A stretch of 64,000 nt of DNA, taken from Lachnospiraceae bacterium. GTDB taxonomy: Bacteria > Bacillota > Clostridia > Lachnospirales > Lachnospiraceae. Shown here piece after piece: positions 14,858 to 22,780 of the stretch (positions are counted from its first letter, which is position 1; the number at the start of each line of letters is the position of its first letter). The stretch covers positions 1 to 64,000 of the forward strand of contig JAFRXH010000088.1 in assembly GCA_017437785.1 (NCBI GenBank), in the 5' to 3' direction. The position numbers and the translations under genes are program-made. The notes under the pieces were generated by a model that had not been told where the DNA came from, ran no database searches, and saw only the letters and a program-made list of their open reading frames with translations.

Positions 14858-17800
14858 ATGAAGGTTTGTGCACAATGCGGAAATAAGCTGGGAATGATGG
14901 ACCGTGTATGCAAGAAATGCGGATGTGCTGAATTCACCGAGACCAAGAACACATTTTTCGGACCCAGTGTTACATCCAAAGGCAGGAGCTGTATATATTG
15001 CGGTGCCGCACTTGAGCTTAAGGCCAAGTTCTGCTGGTCTTGCGGTAAACCGTGTGATGGAAGTATATCTTTATCATTTCTTGACGAGAAAAAGGAAGAG
15101 CCTGCACCTAAGGCTCCGGAACTTGATTTCTTAAAGAGCGCCGATGATTTTTCAGCGGGGCTTGGGGCACCTGTTAAGCAGGATATCGGTCCCAAGGCTC
15201 CCAATTTTGTTTCCGAACAGAAAATAAATACACAGAAGAAACCCGAAGTGCAGTCGGCACCTAATAATCCCATGCTGGCAGCACCCAGCTCGATGCAGGG
15301 ACAGATAGTGCAGCCGGCACCCCAGCCGGCACCGGCAAGGGGAGGCGGAGCGCTTATTTCCAATGTGATGCCTGTTGCGGGCTTGCAGCAGGGTCCTGCG
15401 GAAGCTGCACCTCTTCCGCATGTGTCGAGTGCGCCGGTTAATACACCGCCGTTGAATGCAGCTGTTAACCCGGCACCGGTAAATGCACCCGTTAACGCAG
15501 CACCGGTGAATACACCCGTTAACGCAGCGCCGGTAAATGCGCCTGTTAATACTGTGCCGGTAAACGCACCCGTTAATGCAGCACCGGTCAACATGGCAAC
15601 TGTAAATACTGCGCCCGGTAATGCGCAGGTAAATATGGCTCCGGTTAATACTGCACCGGCTTCTATGCCTGTAAATGCGGCAGCGGCACCCCAGCCGGCT
15701 GTGGGAATGCCTGTAAATAACGTGGCGGTAAATACGCCTGTTAACGTAGCGGATAATAAGAAAGAAGATACGCAGCACAAGCAGCAGGAAGGTGCGGCGG
15801 TACCTATGATGTCTACGCCGGCTATGCTGCCTTTGAGCGGCGATGCAAAATCGGCAGAGAAAGAAAAGAGCCCCGCAACGCTTCCGCTTGATCATGATAC
15901 GGTTAAGAAGGATACTGCAGCCGATAAGAAGGATGATCAGCCTGCAGGCGAAAAAGGAAAGGCGGTTGCGTCACCTGCCGTAGAGGTTAAGACAGAGCTG
16001 AGCAAAGAGGAAGCGGAGCGTAAAGCTGCCGAAGAAAAGAAGCGTGCCGAAGAGCAGGTTGCGCTTTTAGTCAGCATGCAGAAAAAACATCAGGCTGAGG
16101 AGCTTAAGAAGCATCAGGAAGCCGAGGCTATCCGTAAGGCTGAAGAAGCAGCAAAGAAGGCTGCTGAAGCTGCCCAGAGAGCAGAAATAGAGAAGAAGCG
16201 CCAGGAAGAGGCGGCAAAGAGAGCGGTTGAGCAGAAGAGGCGCCAGGATGAGATGATGCGCAGGGCTGCAGAGGCTGCAAAGAAGGCAGAAGAGGAAAAG
16301 AAGAAAAAAGAAGAGGAAGAGCGCAAGGCTGCTGAAGAAGAGGCAAAGAAAGCTGCCGAAGAGAAGAAGCAGAAAGAAGAGGCAGAGCGCAAGGCTGCCG
16401 AGGAAGCAGCAAAGAAAGCTGCGGAAGAAAAGAAGCAGAAAGAAGAGGCAGAACGCAAAGCTGCCGAGGAAGCAGCAAAGAAGGCTGCCGAAGAAAAGAA
16501 GCAGAAGGAAGAGGCGGAGCGCAAGGCTGCTGAGGAGGCAGCAAAGAAAGCTGCCGAAGAAAAGAAGCAGAAGGAAGAGGCGGAGCGCAAGGCTGCTGAG
16601 GAAGCAGCAAAGAAAGCTGCAGCAGAGAAGAAACAGAAGGAAGAAGCAGAACGCAAAGTAGCTGAAGAAGCAGCAAAGAAAGCTGCTGAGGCAGCAAAGA
16701 AGGCTGCTGAAGAAAAGAAGCTGAAAGAAGAAGCAGAGCGTAAGGCTGCCGAGGAAGCTGCGAAGAAAGCTGCTGAGGAAAAGAAGCGCGCCGAAGAAGA
16801 GGCTAAGCGTAAAGCTGAGGAAGAAAGACGCAAAGCTGAAGAAGAAAGAAAGCGCAAGGAAGAAGAAGAGCGCAAGGCTGCTGAAGAAGCAGCTAAGAAG
16901 GCTGCCGAAGAGCGTGAGCGCCAGCTTAAGGAACTGCACAACGAGGCTGATGAGATGGCTGAAAAGGCTATCAAGAAGTCTGATGTGGAGATCGAGCAGG
17001 GACGTAATGAGCTGGAAGCTTCTCTTGATAAATTTAATGAATATTTCGGAAAGGCACAGGTAAAGCCTTCCATATCTGATTCTGCGGGACTGTATTATAC
17101 GGTTGTGGAGCGATTGGGTATTATGTATTATAACGAGCGTTCGTTTAAGCTGGCAGAGCCCCTTATCAAGGATGCCGCGCTGCATGGCAAGAACAGGGCT
17201 GCAGTCTATTATGTTGAATGGATGCTCAGAAAACGTAAGGATATACCTGAGGAACCGGGAAGCCTGCAGAAGATGCTGGAAGCCGCAATAGCCGATCCCA
17301 ATGTATCTGCTCATCCCAATGAGAAGATCCGTGCCATTTATAATCTGGCACGCGTATTTGAAGAGGGGATCACTGTGGAAAAGAGTCTGCCCGACGCATT
17401 TAACTGCTATATGAAATGTGCTCAGATGGGCGATATACGTTCTATGGCTATGGTAGGGCAGTTCTATATGTATGGCGATGGCGTAAAGAAGGATGCAAAG
17501 GAAGCCTTTGAATGGAGCAGCAAGGCTGCTGAAGCCGGCTATGAAAAGGGTATACGTAATGTTGCTATCTCCTATGATTTCGGTACCGGAGTCAAGAAGG
17601 ATGCGCAGAGAGCGATATTCTGGTATAAAAAGCTCTTAGAGCGTGTGGCGAACGACAGATTTGCAATGTATCGTATAGCATACTGTCTGGCAGATCCCGA
17701 CAAGGAGTTTGGTACCAAGCCCACTGAGGAGATGCTTAAGGAAGCTTGTAACTATGCCCAGAGGGCTGTAGAGGAAGGTGAGAAGAAGGCTGAGTTCATA

Positions 17801-17956
17801 CTTGGTTATTACTGCACTTTGCCGCTGGATGGCGGGCCGGATCTTAACAAAGCAGCAGGGCATTTCTCAAAGGCAGCCAACCATGGAGAAGAAAAAGCCA
17901 AGAGATGGCTGGCAAGGCTGGTCAAGGGTGCAGGCGGATCCTACAGTATGCGATAA
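14858..17956 (+). CDS. Zinc-ribbon, repeat-rich coiled-coil, Sel1/TPR protein
   Basis: A 1032-aa multidomain protein starting at ATG 14858 (GAGGT upstream). Order: two zinc ribbons (CAQCG...CKKCG near 4-24, CIYCG...CWSCG near 47-65); a Pro/Asn/Val/Ala spacer with PVNA/PVNT repeats (about 190-300); a TolA-like charged helix (about 390-690); a C-terminal Sel1-type TPR domain (about 740-1030, for example YGDGVKKDAKEAFEWSSKAAEAG). The helix holds about six near-identical 22-residue units of the KEEAERKAAEEAAKK type. It has no signal peptide or membrane segment, so it is probably a cytoplasmic scaffold. The function is unknown. Confidence 0.8.
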   Translation: MKVCAQCGNKLGMMDRVCKKCGCAEFTETKNTFFGPSVTSKGRSCIYCGAALELKAKFCWSCGKPCDGSISLSFLDEKKEEPAPKAPELDFLKSADDFSAGLGAPVKQDIGPKAPNFVSEQKINTQKKPEVQSAPNNPMLAAPSSMQGQIVQPAPQPAPARGGGALISNVMPVAGLQQGPAEAAPLPHVSSAPVNTPPLNAAVNPAPVNAPVNAAPVNTPVNAAPVNAPVNTVPVNAPVNAAPVNMATVNTAPGNAQVNMAPVNTAPASMPVNAAAAPQPAVGMPVNNVAVNTPVNVADNKKEDTQHKQQEGAAVPMMSTPAMLPLSGDAKSAEKEKSPATLPLDHDTVKKDTAADKKDDQPAGEKGKAVASPAVEVKTELSKEEAERKAAEEKKRAEEQVALLVSMQKKHQAEELKKHQEAEAIRKAEEAAKKAAEAAQRAEIEKKRQEEAAKRAVEQKRRQDEMMRRAAEAAKKAEEEKKKKEEEERKAAEEEAKKAAEEKKQKEEAERKAAEEAAKKAAEEKKQKEEAERKAAEEAAKKAAEEKKQKEEAERKAAEEAAKKAAEEKKQKEEAERKAAEEAAKKAAAEKKQKEEAERKVAEEAAKKAAEAAKKAAEEKKLKEEAERKAAEEAAKKAAEEKKRAEEEAKRKAEEERRKAEEERKRKEEEERKAAEEAAKKAAEERERQLKELHNEADEMAEKAIKKSDVEIEQGRNELEASLDKFNEYFGKAQVKPSISDSAGLYYTVVERLGIMYYNERSFKLAEPLIKDAALHGKNRAAVYYVEWMLRKRKDIPEEPGSLQKMLEAAIADPNVSAHPNEKIRAIYNLARVFEEGITVEKSLPDAFNCYMKCAQMGDIRSMAMVGQFYMYGDGVKKDAKEAFEWSSKAAEAGYEKGIRNVAISYDFGTGVKKDAQRAIFWYKKLLERVANDRFAMYRIAYCLADPDKEFGTKPTEEMLKEACNYAQRAVEEGEKKAEFILGYYCTLPLDGGPDLNKAAGHFSKAANHGEEKAKRWLARLVKGAGGSYSMR
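16370..16800 (+). repeat. 66-bp tandem repeats coding the charged helix
   Basis: About six consecutive 66-bp units (22 codons each, KEEAERKAAEEAAKKAAEEK type) differ mostly at third positions; one unit carries an extra AAKKAAE insertion. Copy number is likely to vary between strains by slippage or recombination. The repeats also cause long antisense reading frames. Confidence 0.85.
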
Positions 17957-17964
17957 ATTTTTGC

Positions 17965-17993
17965 TTGACATTTGCGGCAGAGTTTGAGATAAT
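17965..17993 (+). promoter_or_regulatory. Promoter of the tRNA-Arg/tRNA-His operon
   Basis: TTGACA (17965-17970), 17-nt spacer, GATAAT (17988-17993), starting only 9 nt after the preceding stop codon. Confidence 0.75.
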
Positions 17994-18034
17994 ACACGAG
18001 TTGTGGGTTTTCAAGCCCCGATAAGTTTTGGAAT

Positions 18035-18108
<74 letters not shown>

Positions 18109-18134
18109 TTTACCGGGGAAGGCCGGTGCAATAT

Positions 18135-18209
18135 GGTGGATATAGCGTAGTTGGTTAACGCGCCAGATTGTGGTTCTGGAGATCGAGGGTTCGAGTCCCT
18201 CTATCCACC
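18135..18209 (+). tRNA. tRNA-His (GTG)
   Basis: Acceptor GTGGATA/TATCCAC with an encoded extra 5' G (18135) opposite C (18209), the hallmark of tRNA-His; anticodon GTG in ATTGTGG. It lies 26 nt after tRNA-Arg and is cotranscribed. Confidence 0.97.
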
Positions 18210-18238
18210 CGCTGAAACATAATTTTTTATCCGTAAGG

Positions 18239-18264
18239 CGGCATTCGTAAAGATGCCGTTTTTT
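18239..18264 (+). terminator. Terminator of tRNA-Arg/tRNA-His
   Basis: CGGCAT (18239-18244) pairs with ATGCCG (18253-18258), followed by six Ts. Confidence 0.85.
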
Positions 18265-18340
18265 GGTTGTCAAAAATGATATAAACAGCTTCCTGTATTT
18301 AGGATCGCCGGATCGGAGCCGGGCGCGGAATAAGCAGGTC

Positions 18341-18369
18341 TTTACTTTTGGGCATGAATATGGTAGTAT
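18341..18369 (+). promoter_or_regulatory. Putative tRNA-Gln promoter
   Basis: TTTACT (18341-18346), 17-nt spacer, extended minus-10 TGG-TAGTAT (18364-18369). Confidence 0.6.
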
Positions 18370-18421
18370 CTCATTCGGACTGTTTTTTGGCCTGCTGCTT
18401 AAAGGCGGCAGGCGTGTCCGG

Positions 18422-18494
18422 TGGGCCATCGCCAAGCGGTAAGGCACAGGGTTTTGATCCCTGCATTTCGCTGGTTCGAATCCAGCTGGCCCAG
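18422..18494 (+). tRNA. tRNA-Gln (TTG)
   Basis: A 73-nt cloverleaf with acceptor TGGGCCA/TGGCCCA, anticodon TTG in GTTTTGATC and T-arm GGTTCGAATCC. The last 12 nt of this gene begin an 83-bp sequence that recurs at 22618, so this is the intact copy at a possible integration site. Confidence 0.97.
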
Positions 18495-18565
18495 CTTAAA
18501 TTTATCAATTTTCATCAAGTGCCGTGATATGGGCTGTTTGCCGGGTATCGCGGCATTTTACGTAC
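18483..18565 (+). repeat. Direct repeat copy 1 (tRNA-Gln 3' end plus terminator)
   Basis: This 83-nt segment matches 22618-22700 with two differences. It contains the last 12 nt of tRNA-Gln and a hairpin (18520-18529 TGCCGTGATA with 18546-18555 TATCGCGGCA, then TTTTA) that probably terminates the tRNA. It is att-like: the tRNA is left intact on one side and only its 3' end is copied on the other. Confidence 0.85.
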
Positions 18566-18763
18566 CTGCACATCTTTTATCGTAGCTGTCTGAGTTTATC
18601 TAAATGGCCTTAATTTTCACAGAAGGATAAATTATTTGCAAATTACCCCCATTTGGCGGTAGTGGGGAAGGAGAGAGAATGTTATATTAACACAAAGCCA
18701 AAAGCTTTTTAGATATCTTGAAAAGGCTTGGCAGATATGATCAGGGAGAACAGGAGGATACAA

Positions 18764-21700
18764 ATGAAAAGAACAAAAAGATTTTTAGCAATGCTGATGC
18801 TGCTGATACTCTGTGTGGGTGAGATAAGCTCCACAGGACTTAGGGTATTTGCAGCCGGGGAAGAGGAACTGACAGAGGCGGAAGGGGAAAAGGAACCGGT
18901 GACCCAAGCCGGAGAAGACTATGGGGATCAGGATCAATTTGAAAAGAATACGGAAAATACAATGCTGGGCACCTCGGGAATGGCGGCTCCGGTGAATCCT
19001 GTCCCTGATCAAAATGCTTATTGGCAGGGAAGCTACGTTTATTATGGAAAATATAATAATAAGCCGGTGAAATACTGCGTGCTTGACCGTTCTACTACAG
19101 TTTATAACGGAAGTGGAAGTCAGGGGTCCAGCATGCTCTTGTTTTCCGGTTCTAATCTGTATACATCCAAGTTTGATGATGCATCATATATATGGAAAGG
19201 CAGTTATGTCCAAAAGGGACTTGAGACATTTTTGAGTGAATCCTTTACGGAAACAGAGGAAAATGCGATCCAGTCCAGCTATAAAGCCGGAAAAAGTCAA
19301 ACTGATGGAGAGGGGACAAAGGATTTCGTTCCCCTGACGGGTGAAAAATTATTTTTTCTTGATGCAGTTGAGGCTATGAACACTTCATACGGGTTCAGTA
19401 ATGATAATATGAATGGCTATGGTAGAAAGTGGATTAGAACAGAAACTGCTGAACGCTATTGGCTCCGTACGGGTTATCTGAAGGATAGTTACAACAATGC
19501 GCTTACGGTTAATCATGTAGGGCAGATCACGAATGTTCTGGTTAATGCGACTACTTATATCCCGTATGTAAGACCTTCATTTAATGTAAAACTTTCCAAT
19601 GTGATCTTTGCTACGGCAGTTGAGGGAAAAAAGGGAGAGGTCAATACGGAATATAAACTTACCCTTGCTTCAAACGGCCTTATAGCAGGTGTTAAATCAG
19701 GGGAAAAAACCGTAGTTGACAGACAGAAAGTAGATGTTCCGTATTGGATCGGAGGTAATGATGCTCCCGGGATAAACCGAATTTCAGTGCTTATACTTGA
19801 TAAAGCATATACGTCAGGAAACAGCAATGGAGCTAAAATCCTTTATTATGACAAGCTTGCTGTTTCCGGTAATCTCGATTCCGCCGGAAAAGGAAGTTTT
19901 ACCCTGCCCTCAACTCTTGATCCGGATAAATGGGGAAGTGATTACAGAGTCTACATCCTTGCAGAAAAGCAGAGCAGCCTTAATGAGACGGATTATGCAA
20001 GCGCTCCGGTAGAGATCACTAAATCTAATACAGAGATAATAAAAAAAGAGGTTTATAACGTCTGGGTTGGGGATACTCAGGTTGACGAAGATAATATGAA
20101 CAACATCTCCTGTGAAGACGGTTATGCAAGCTTCAATCCCGGCACCAATACACTGACCTTTCATGATGCAAGGCTGCTTAGCGTATATAAGGCAGAGAAC
20201 AATAAGACCATGGGTATAGTTGCGAAGGATATTTCCCTGACCATAAAAGGAACGGTAACTATTGATGTTACCGGTGCTGATATTGGAATCGATGCTTTTT
20301 CGAAGAATACCGGGGATGTTCTTACTCTTGACGGAGATATCACTATAAACGGCACCAAGACAGGTATTCTGGCTGAAAAAATGGACATGGTTTTCGCCGG
20401 AGGGAGAGTAGAGATAAATAATACCAAGGAGAGTGCTGTAAAAGCTTCTTTTGACGGGAAGATCAAATTTGGCGAAGGCATGGATATATTGACACCCGCT
20501 GATGCGGCTTTGGTGACAACAAATGATAAAATTACCGAGATCCATGAAAGTACTAATTCGGGATCACCTGTTGTAACAACAGCAGTTATAGGACAGACTT
20601 CAGGCTATAATCTGTGGGTGAACGGGATCGAGGTTACTGCATCAAATAAATCCTCTATCACGTGTGGTTCCGGTACTGCAAGCTATGAACCGTCTACACA
20701 AACACTTACTTTTAATAATGCAACGATAAGTGACGGATATGAATATAACACAACATCACATTATAAGGCGGGTATCTATTCACGGAATAATGCGCTCATC
20801 ATTAAAGGGGATGTGATCATTGATAATACGGAGTTTTACACAGGAATAAACTGTTATGATCTGGGAGCATCAGACAGAGTTCTTACACTTGACGGTGATA
20901 TCAAGATAAACGTTAAACAGTATGGTGTGAATACAACAAATAAGGACGTTAAGATCGCCGGCAGTAAGCTGGATATCGAATCGGGCAGATCCGCCCTTAA
21001 TGTGAACGGTGATGTAAGCCTGGGGGCCGGTATAAAGGTTTTATCTCCGGAAGGAGGAGTGATCAAAGAGAATGCCGATTACAGCCGTGTTTATGAATCA
21101 GAGTCAGGCACGACGGTTGCTAAGAATGCTGTTATAGGCACTGAAGTAAACATAGTTACCTATACCGTTACTTTTGACCTGAACGGTAAGAGCGGTACAG
21201 CACCTGCAGCACAGACTGTTGAAAAGGGAAAGACGGTTTCAAAGCCTTCAGATCCTTCTGCAGAGGGCTTCGTATTTGTAGACTGGTGCACAGATAAGGA
21301 AGGAAAAAATGTATATGATTTTGCTACCCCGGTAACAGCGGATATTACCCTTTATGCAAAGTGGGCAGAAGCAAGCGTGGATACTTTTACTGTTACCTTT
21401 GATCTGAATGGCAAGAGCGGTACCGCACCTGCAGCACAGACTGTTGAAAAAGGAAAGACAGTTTCAAAACCTTCGGCTCCATCAGCAGAGGGCTTTAAGT
21501 TCGTAGCATGGTGTACCGATAAAGAGGGTAAGAATGAATATGACTTCTCTACACCCGTAACAGCTGACATCACACTATATGCTAAGTGGGAGAAAGCTGA
21601 GGAGCCTGTACCCGGACCGGATCCTATAGATGGCGGTAAGTCTGCGCTGGATCCCGTACCGGAGCTTGTAGCAGGCGTTACCAAAGAGCTGTATCTTGTA

Positions 21701-22585
21701 AAGGGACAGAAGTTCGATATAGGCCAGGGCTGGTATGTTGATAAGGCTGATAAGGATAGTAAGAAGAGAGTAAGCATAAGCAAGAAGGGAGCATTTAAGG
21801 CTAAGGCTGAAGGCGAGGCGGTCATCAAGTGTGGATCAGGAGTTGAAGCATGGGAAGTAAAGCTGCATATCAGCAAGCCTAAGATGGATAAGAAATCTCT
21901 TAAGATCCAGCTTGAGACGGAAACTGAAGTAAAGACAGAAAAGATCGGCTTTACCTATGACAAGGACAATCTGGATGTGTTATGGTACAGCGCCAACCCT
22001 GATGTAGTTACCGTAGATGACAGTGGAAATGTGACCACGGTAGGCAAGGGAAGTTCAAAGGTTACCGCATACATTAACGGCAGCGCTTATACCTGCACCG
22101 TGACTGTTAAGGAGAAAGCGGCACTGTTGGAGCATACCCTTCATGTAGCCAAGGGCGCATCCAAGAGCATAAGCATCAAGGGGCTTAAGAAGCCGCAGTG
22201 GGAAGATTCCGTAAAGGATATCGTGTCGGTAAAGAAGAATAAGGTTACCGGCGTTAGCGCAGGAACGACAGTACTCAGCTTTACTCAGGATGAAAAGGTA
22301 TACAAAGTTACAGTCATCGTTGAGGATCTTACCATGAGCGGCACGGGGCTTAAGGCTCAGGGTAAGCCCGGAAGCAATAAGTATATCATCGATGAACTTA
22401 AGGCCAAGGAGGAAACGATCCTGTCATTTGCGGGAGTGACCCGGGCTGTAGTCTTTAAGAGCAGCAAGCCCGATATTGCATTCATTGATGAAGACTTAAA
22501 TGTAGTTATCAGAAATAAGGGTAAGGCTAAGTTCACTGCAAAGATAAACGGAAAGCCTGTAACGATAAGCGTAAACATTAAATAA
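18764..22585 (+). CDS. Large secreted repeat protein with InlB-type and Ig-like domains
   Basis: A 1273-aa exported protein; the start at ATG 18764 follows AGGAGG. A signal peptide (about 1-32, ending VFAA) precedes an acidic linker. A DUF6273-like N-terminal domain follows (YVYYGKYNNKPVKYCVLD ... LETFLSESFTETEENAI). Two related modules begin YNVWVG or YNLWVNGIEV (about 435-610 and 615-800) and look like beta-helix or carbohydrate-binding units. Two InlB B-type repeats (VTFDLNGKSGTAP ... ADITLYAKW, about 800-945) lead to several Ig-like (Big_2) modules. I see no LPXTG or membrane anchor. It is likely an adhesin or matrix protein. The gene lies alone between the 83-bp direct repeats, which suggests acquisition or duplication as a cassette. 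Confidence 0.8.
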   Translation: MKRTKRFLAMLMLLILCVGEISSTGLRVFAAGEEELTEAEGEKEPVTQAGEDYGDQDQFEKNTENTMLGTSGMAAPVNPVPDQNAYWQGSYVYYGKYNNKPVKYCVLDRSTTVYNGSGSQGSSMLLFSGSNLYTSKFDDASYIWKGSYVQKGLETFLSESFTETEENAIQSSYKAGKSQTDGEGTKDFVPLTGEKLFFLDAVEAMNTSYGFSNDNMNGYGRKWIRTETAERYWLRTGYLKDSYNNALTVNHVGQITNVLVNATTYIPYVRPSFNVKLSNVIFATAVEGKKGEVNTEYKLTLASNGLIAGVKSGEKTVVDRQKVDVPYWIGGNDAPGINRISVLILDKAYTSGNSNGAKILYYDKLAVSGNLDSAGKGSFTLPSTLDPDKWGSDYRVYILAEKQSSLNETDYASAPVEITKSNTEIIKKEVYNVWVGDTQVDEDNMNNISCEDGYASFNPGTNTLTFHDARLLSVYKAENNKTMGIVAKDISLTIKGTVTIDVTGADIGIDAFSKNTGDVLTLDGDITINGTKTGILAEKMDMVFAGGRVEINNTKESAVKASFDGKIKFGEGMDILTPADAALVTTNDKITEIHESTNSGSPVVTTAVIGQTSGYNLWVNGIEVTASNKSSITCGSGTASYEPSTQTLTFNNATISDGYEYNTTSHYKAGIYSRNNALIIKGDVIIDNTEFYTGINCYDLGASDRVLTLDGDIKINVKQYGVNTTNKDVKIAGSKLDIESGRSALNVNGDVSLGAGIKVLSPEGGVIKENADYSRVYESESGTTVAKNAVIGTEVNIVTYTVTFDLNGKSGTAPAAQTVEKGKTVSKPSDPSAEGFVFVDWCTDKEGKNVYDFATPVTADITLYAKWAEASVDTFTVTFDLNGKSGTAPAAQTVEKGKTVSKPSAPSAEGFKFVAWCTDKEGKNEYDFSTPVTADITLYAKWEKAEEPVPGPDPIDGGKSALDPVPELVAGVTKELYLVKGQKFDIGQGWYVDKADKDSKKRVSISKKGAFKAKAEGEAVIKCGSGVEAWEVKLHISKPKMDKKSLKIQLETETEVKTEKIGFTYDKDNLDVLWYSANPDVVTVDDSGNVTTVGKGSSKVTAYINGSAYTCTVTVKEKAALLEHTLHVAKGASKSISIKGLKKPQWEDSVKDIVSVKKNKVTGVSAGTTVLSFTQDEKVYKVTVIVEDLTMSGTGLKAQGKPGSNKYIIDELKAKEETILSFAGVTRAVVFKSSKPDIAFIDEDLNVVIRNKGKAKFTAKINGKPVTISVNIK
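21163..21590 (+). repeat. Tandem InlB-repeat coding units
   Basis: Two units of about 205 bp (from 21163 and from about 21388) encode nearly identical InlB B repeats and share long identical DNA runs, implying a recent internal duplication. Confidence 0.8.
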
Positions 22586-22617
22586 GACATAATCAAGGTT
22601 TGGGCCGTCCGCGAAAG

Positions 22618-22700
22618 CAGCTGGCCCAGCTTAAACTTATCAATTTTCATCAAGTGCCGTGATATGGGCTGTTTGCCGGGTATCACGGCATTTTACGTAC
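22618..22700 (+). repeat. Direct repeat copy 2 (partial tRNA-Gln 3' end)
   Basis: 81 of 83 bases match 18483-18565. Only 12 nt of tRNA-Gln are present in register, preceded by TGGGCCGTCCGCGAAAGCAG, which faintly resembles a shortened tRNA-Gln 5' part. The hairpin 22655-22664/22681-22690 (TGCCGTGATA/TATCACGGCA) is perfect here and probably terminates the large surface-protein gene. Confidence 0.85.
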
Positions 22701-22710
22701 AGTGCGGGGA

Positions 22711-22739
22711 TTGACAATATCTGTATCACATGGTAACAT
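22711..22739 (+). promoter_or_regulatory. Promoter of the methyltransferase-transglutaminase gene
   Basis: TTGACA (22711-22716), 17-nt spacer, extended TGG-TAACAT (22734-22739), directly after repeat copy 2. Confidence 0.7.
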
Positions 22740-22780
22740 ATGAACACATGAACATATATAAAGAATGCGGAGGCGCGATT

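Noticed and set aside
14788..15780. A 330-residue minus-strand open frame opposite the zinc-ribbon/PVN-repeat gene
   Set aside because: It arises from repeat codons read in the antisense direction (Gly-Ala-Thr-Leu repeats), has no plausible ribosome site and no family motif; the plus-strand gene has zinc ribbons and Sel1 repeats.
16067..17314. Overlapping minus-strand frames of 190-415 residues opposite the charged helix
   Set aside because: Ser/Leu/Phe-rich low-complexity shadows of GAA/GCN/AAG repeats; three mutually overlapping frames cannot all be real.
18495..18763. Integrase or transposase remnant between tRNA-Gln and the surface-protein gene
   Set aside because: I read this stretch on both strands and saw only the repeat hairpin, a possible AAGCC/GGCTT hairpin and the ribosome site; no recombinase motif.
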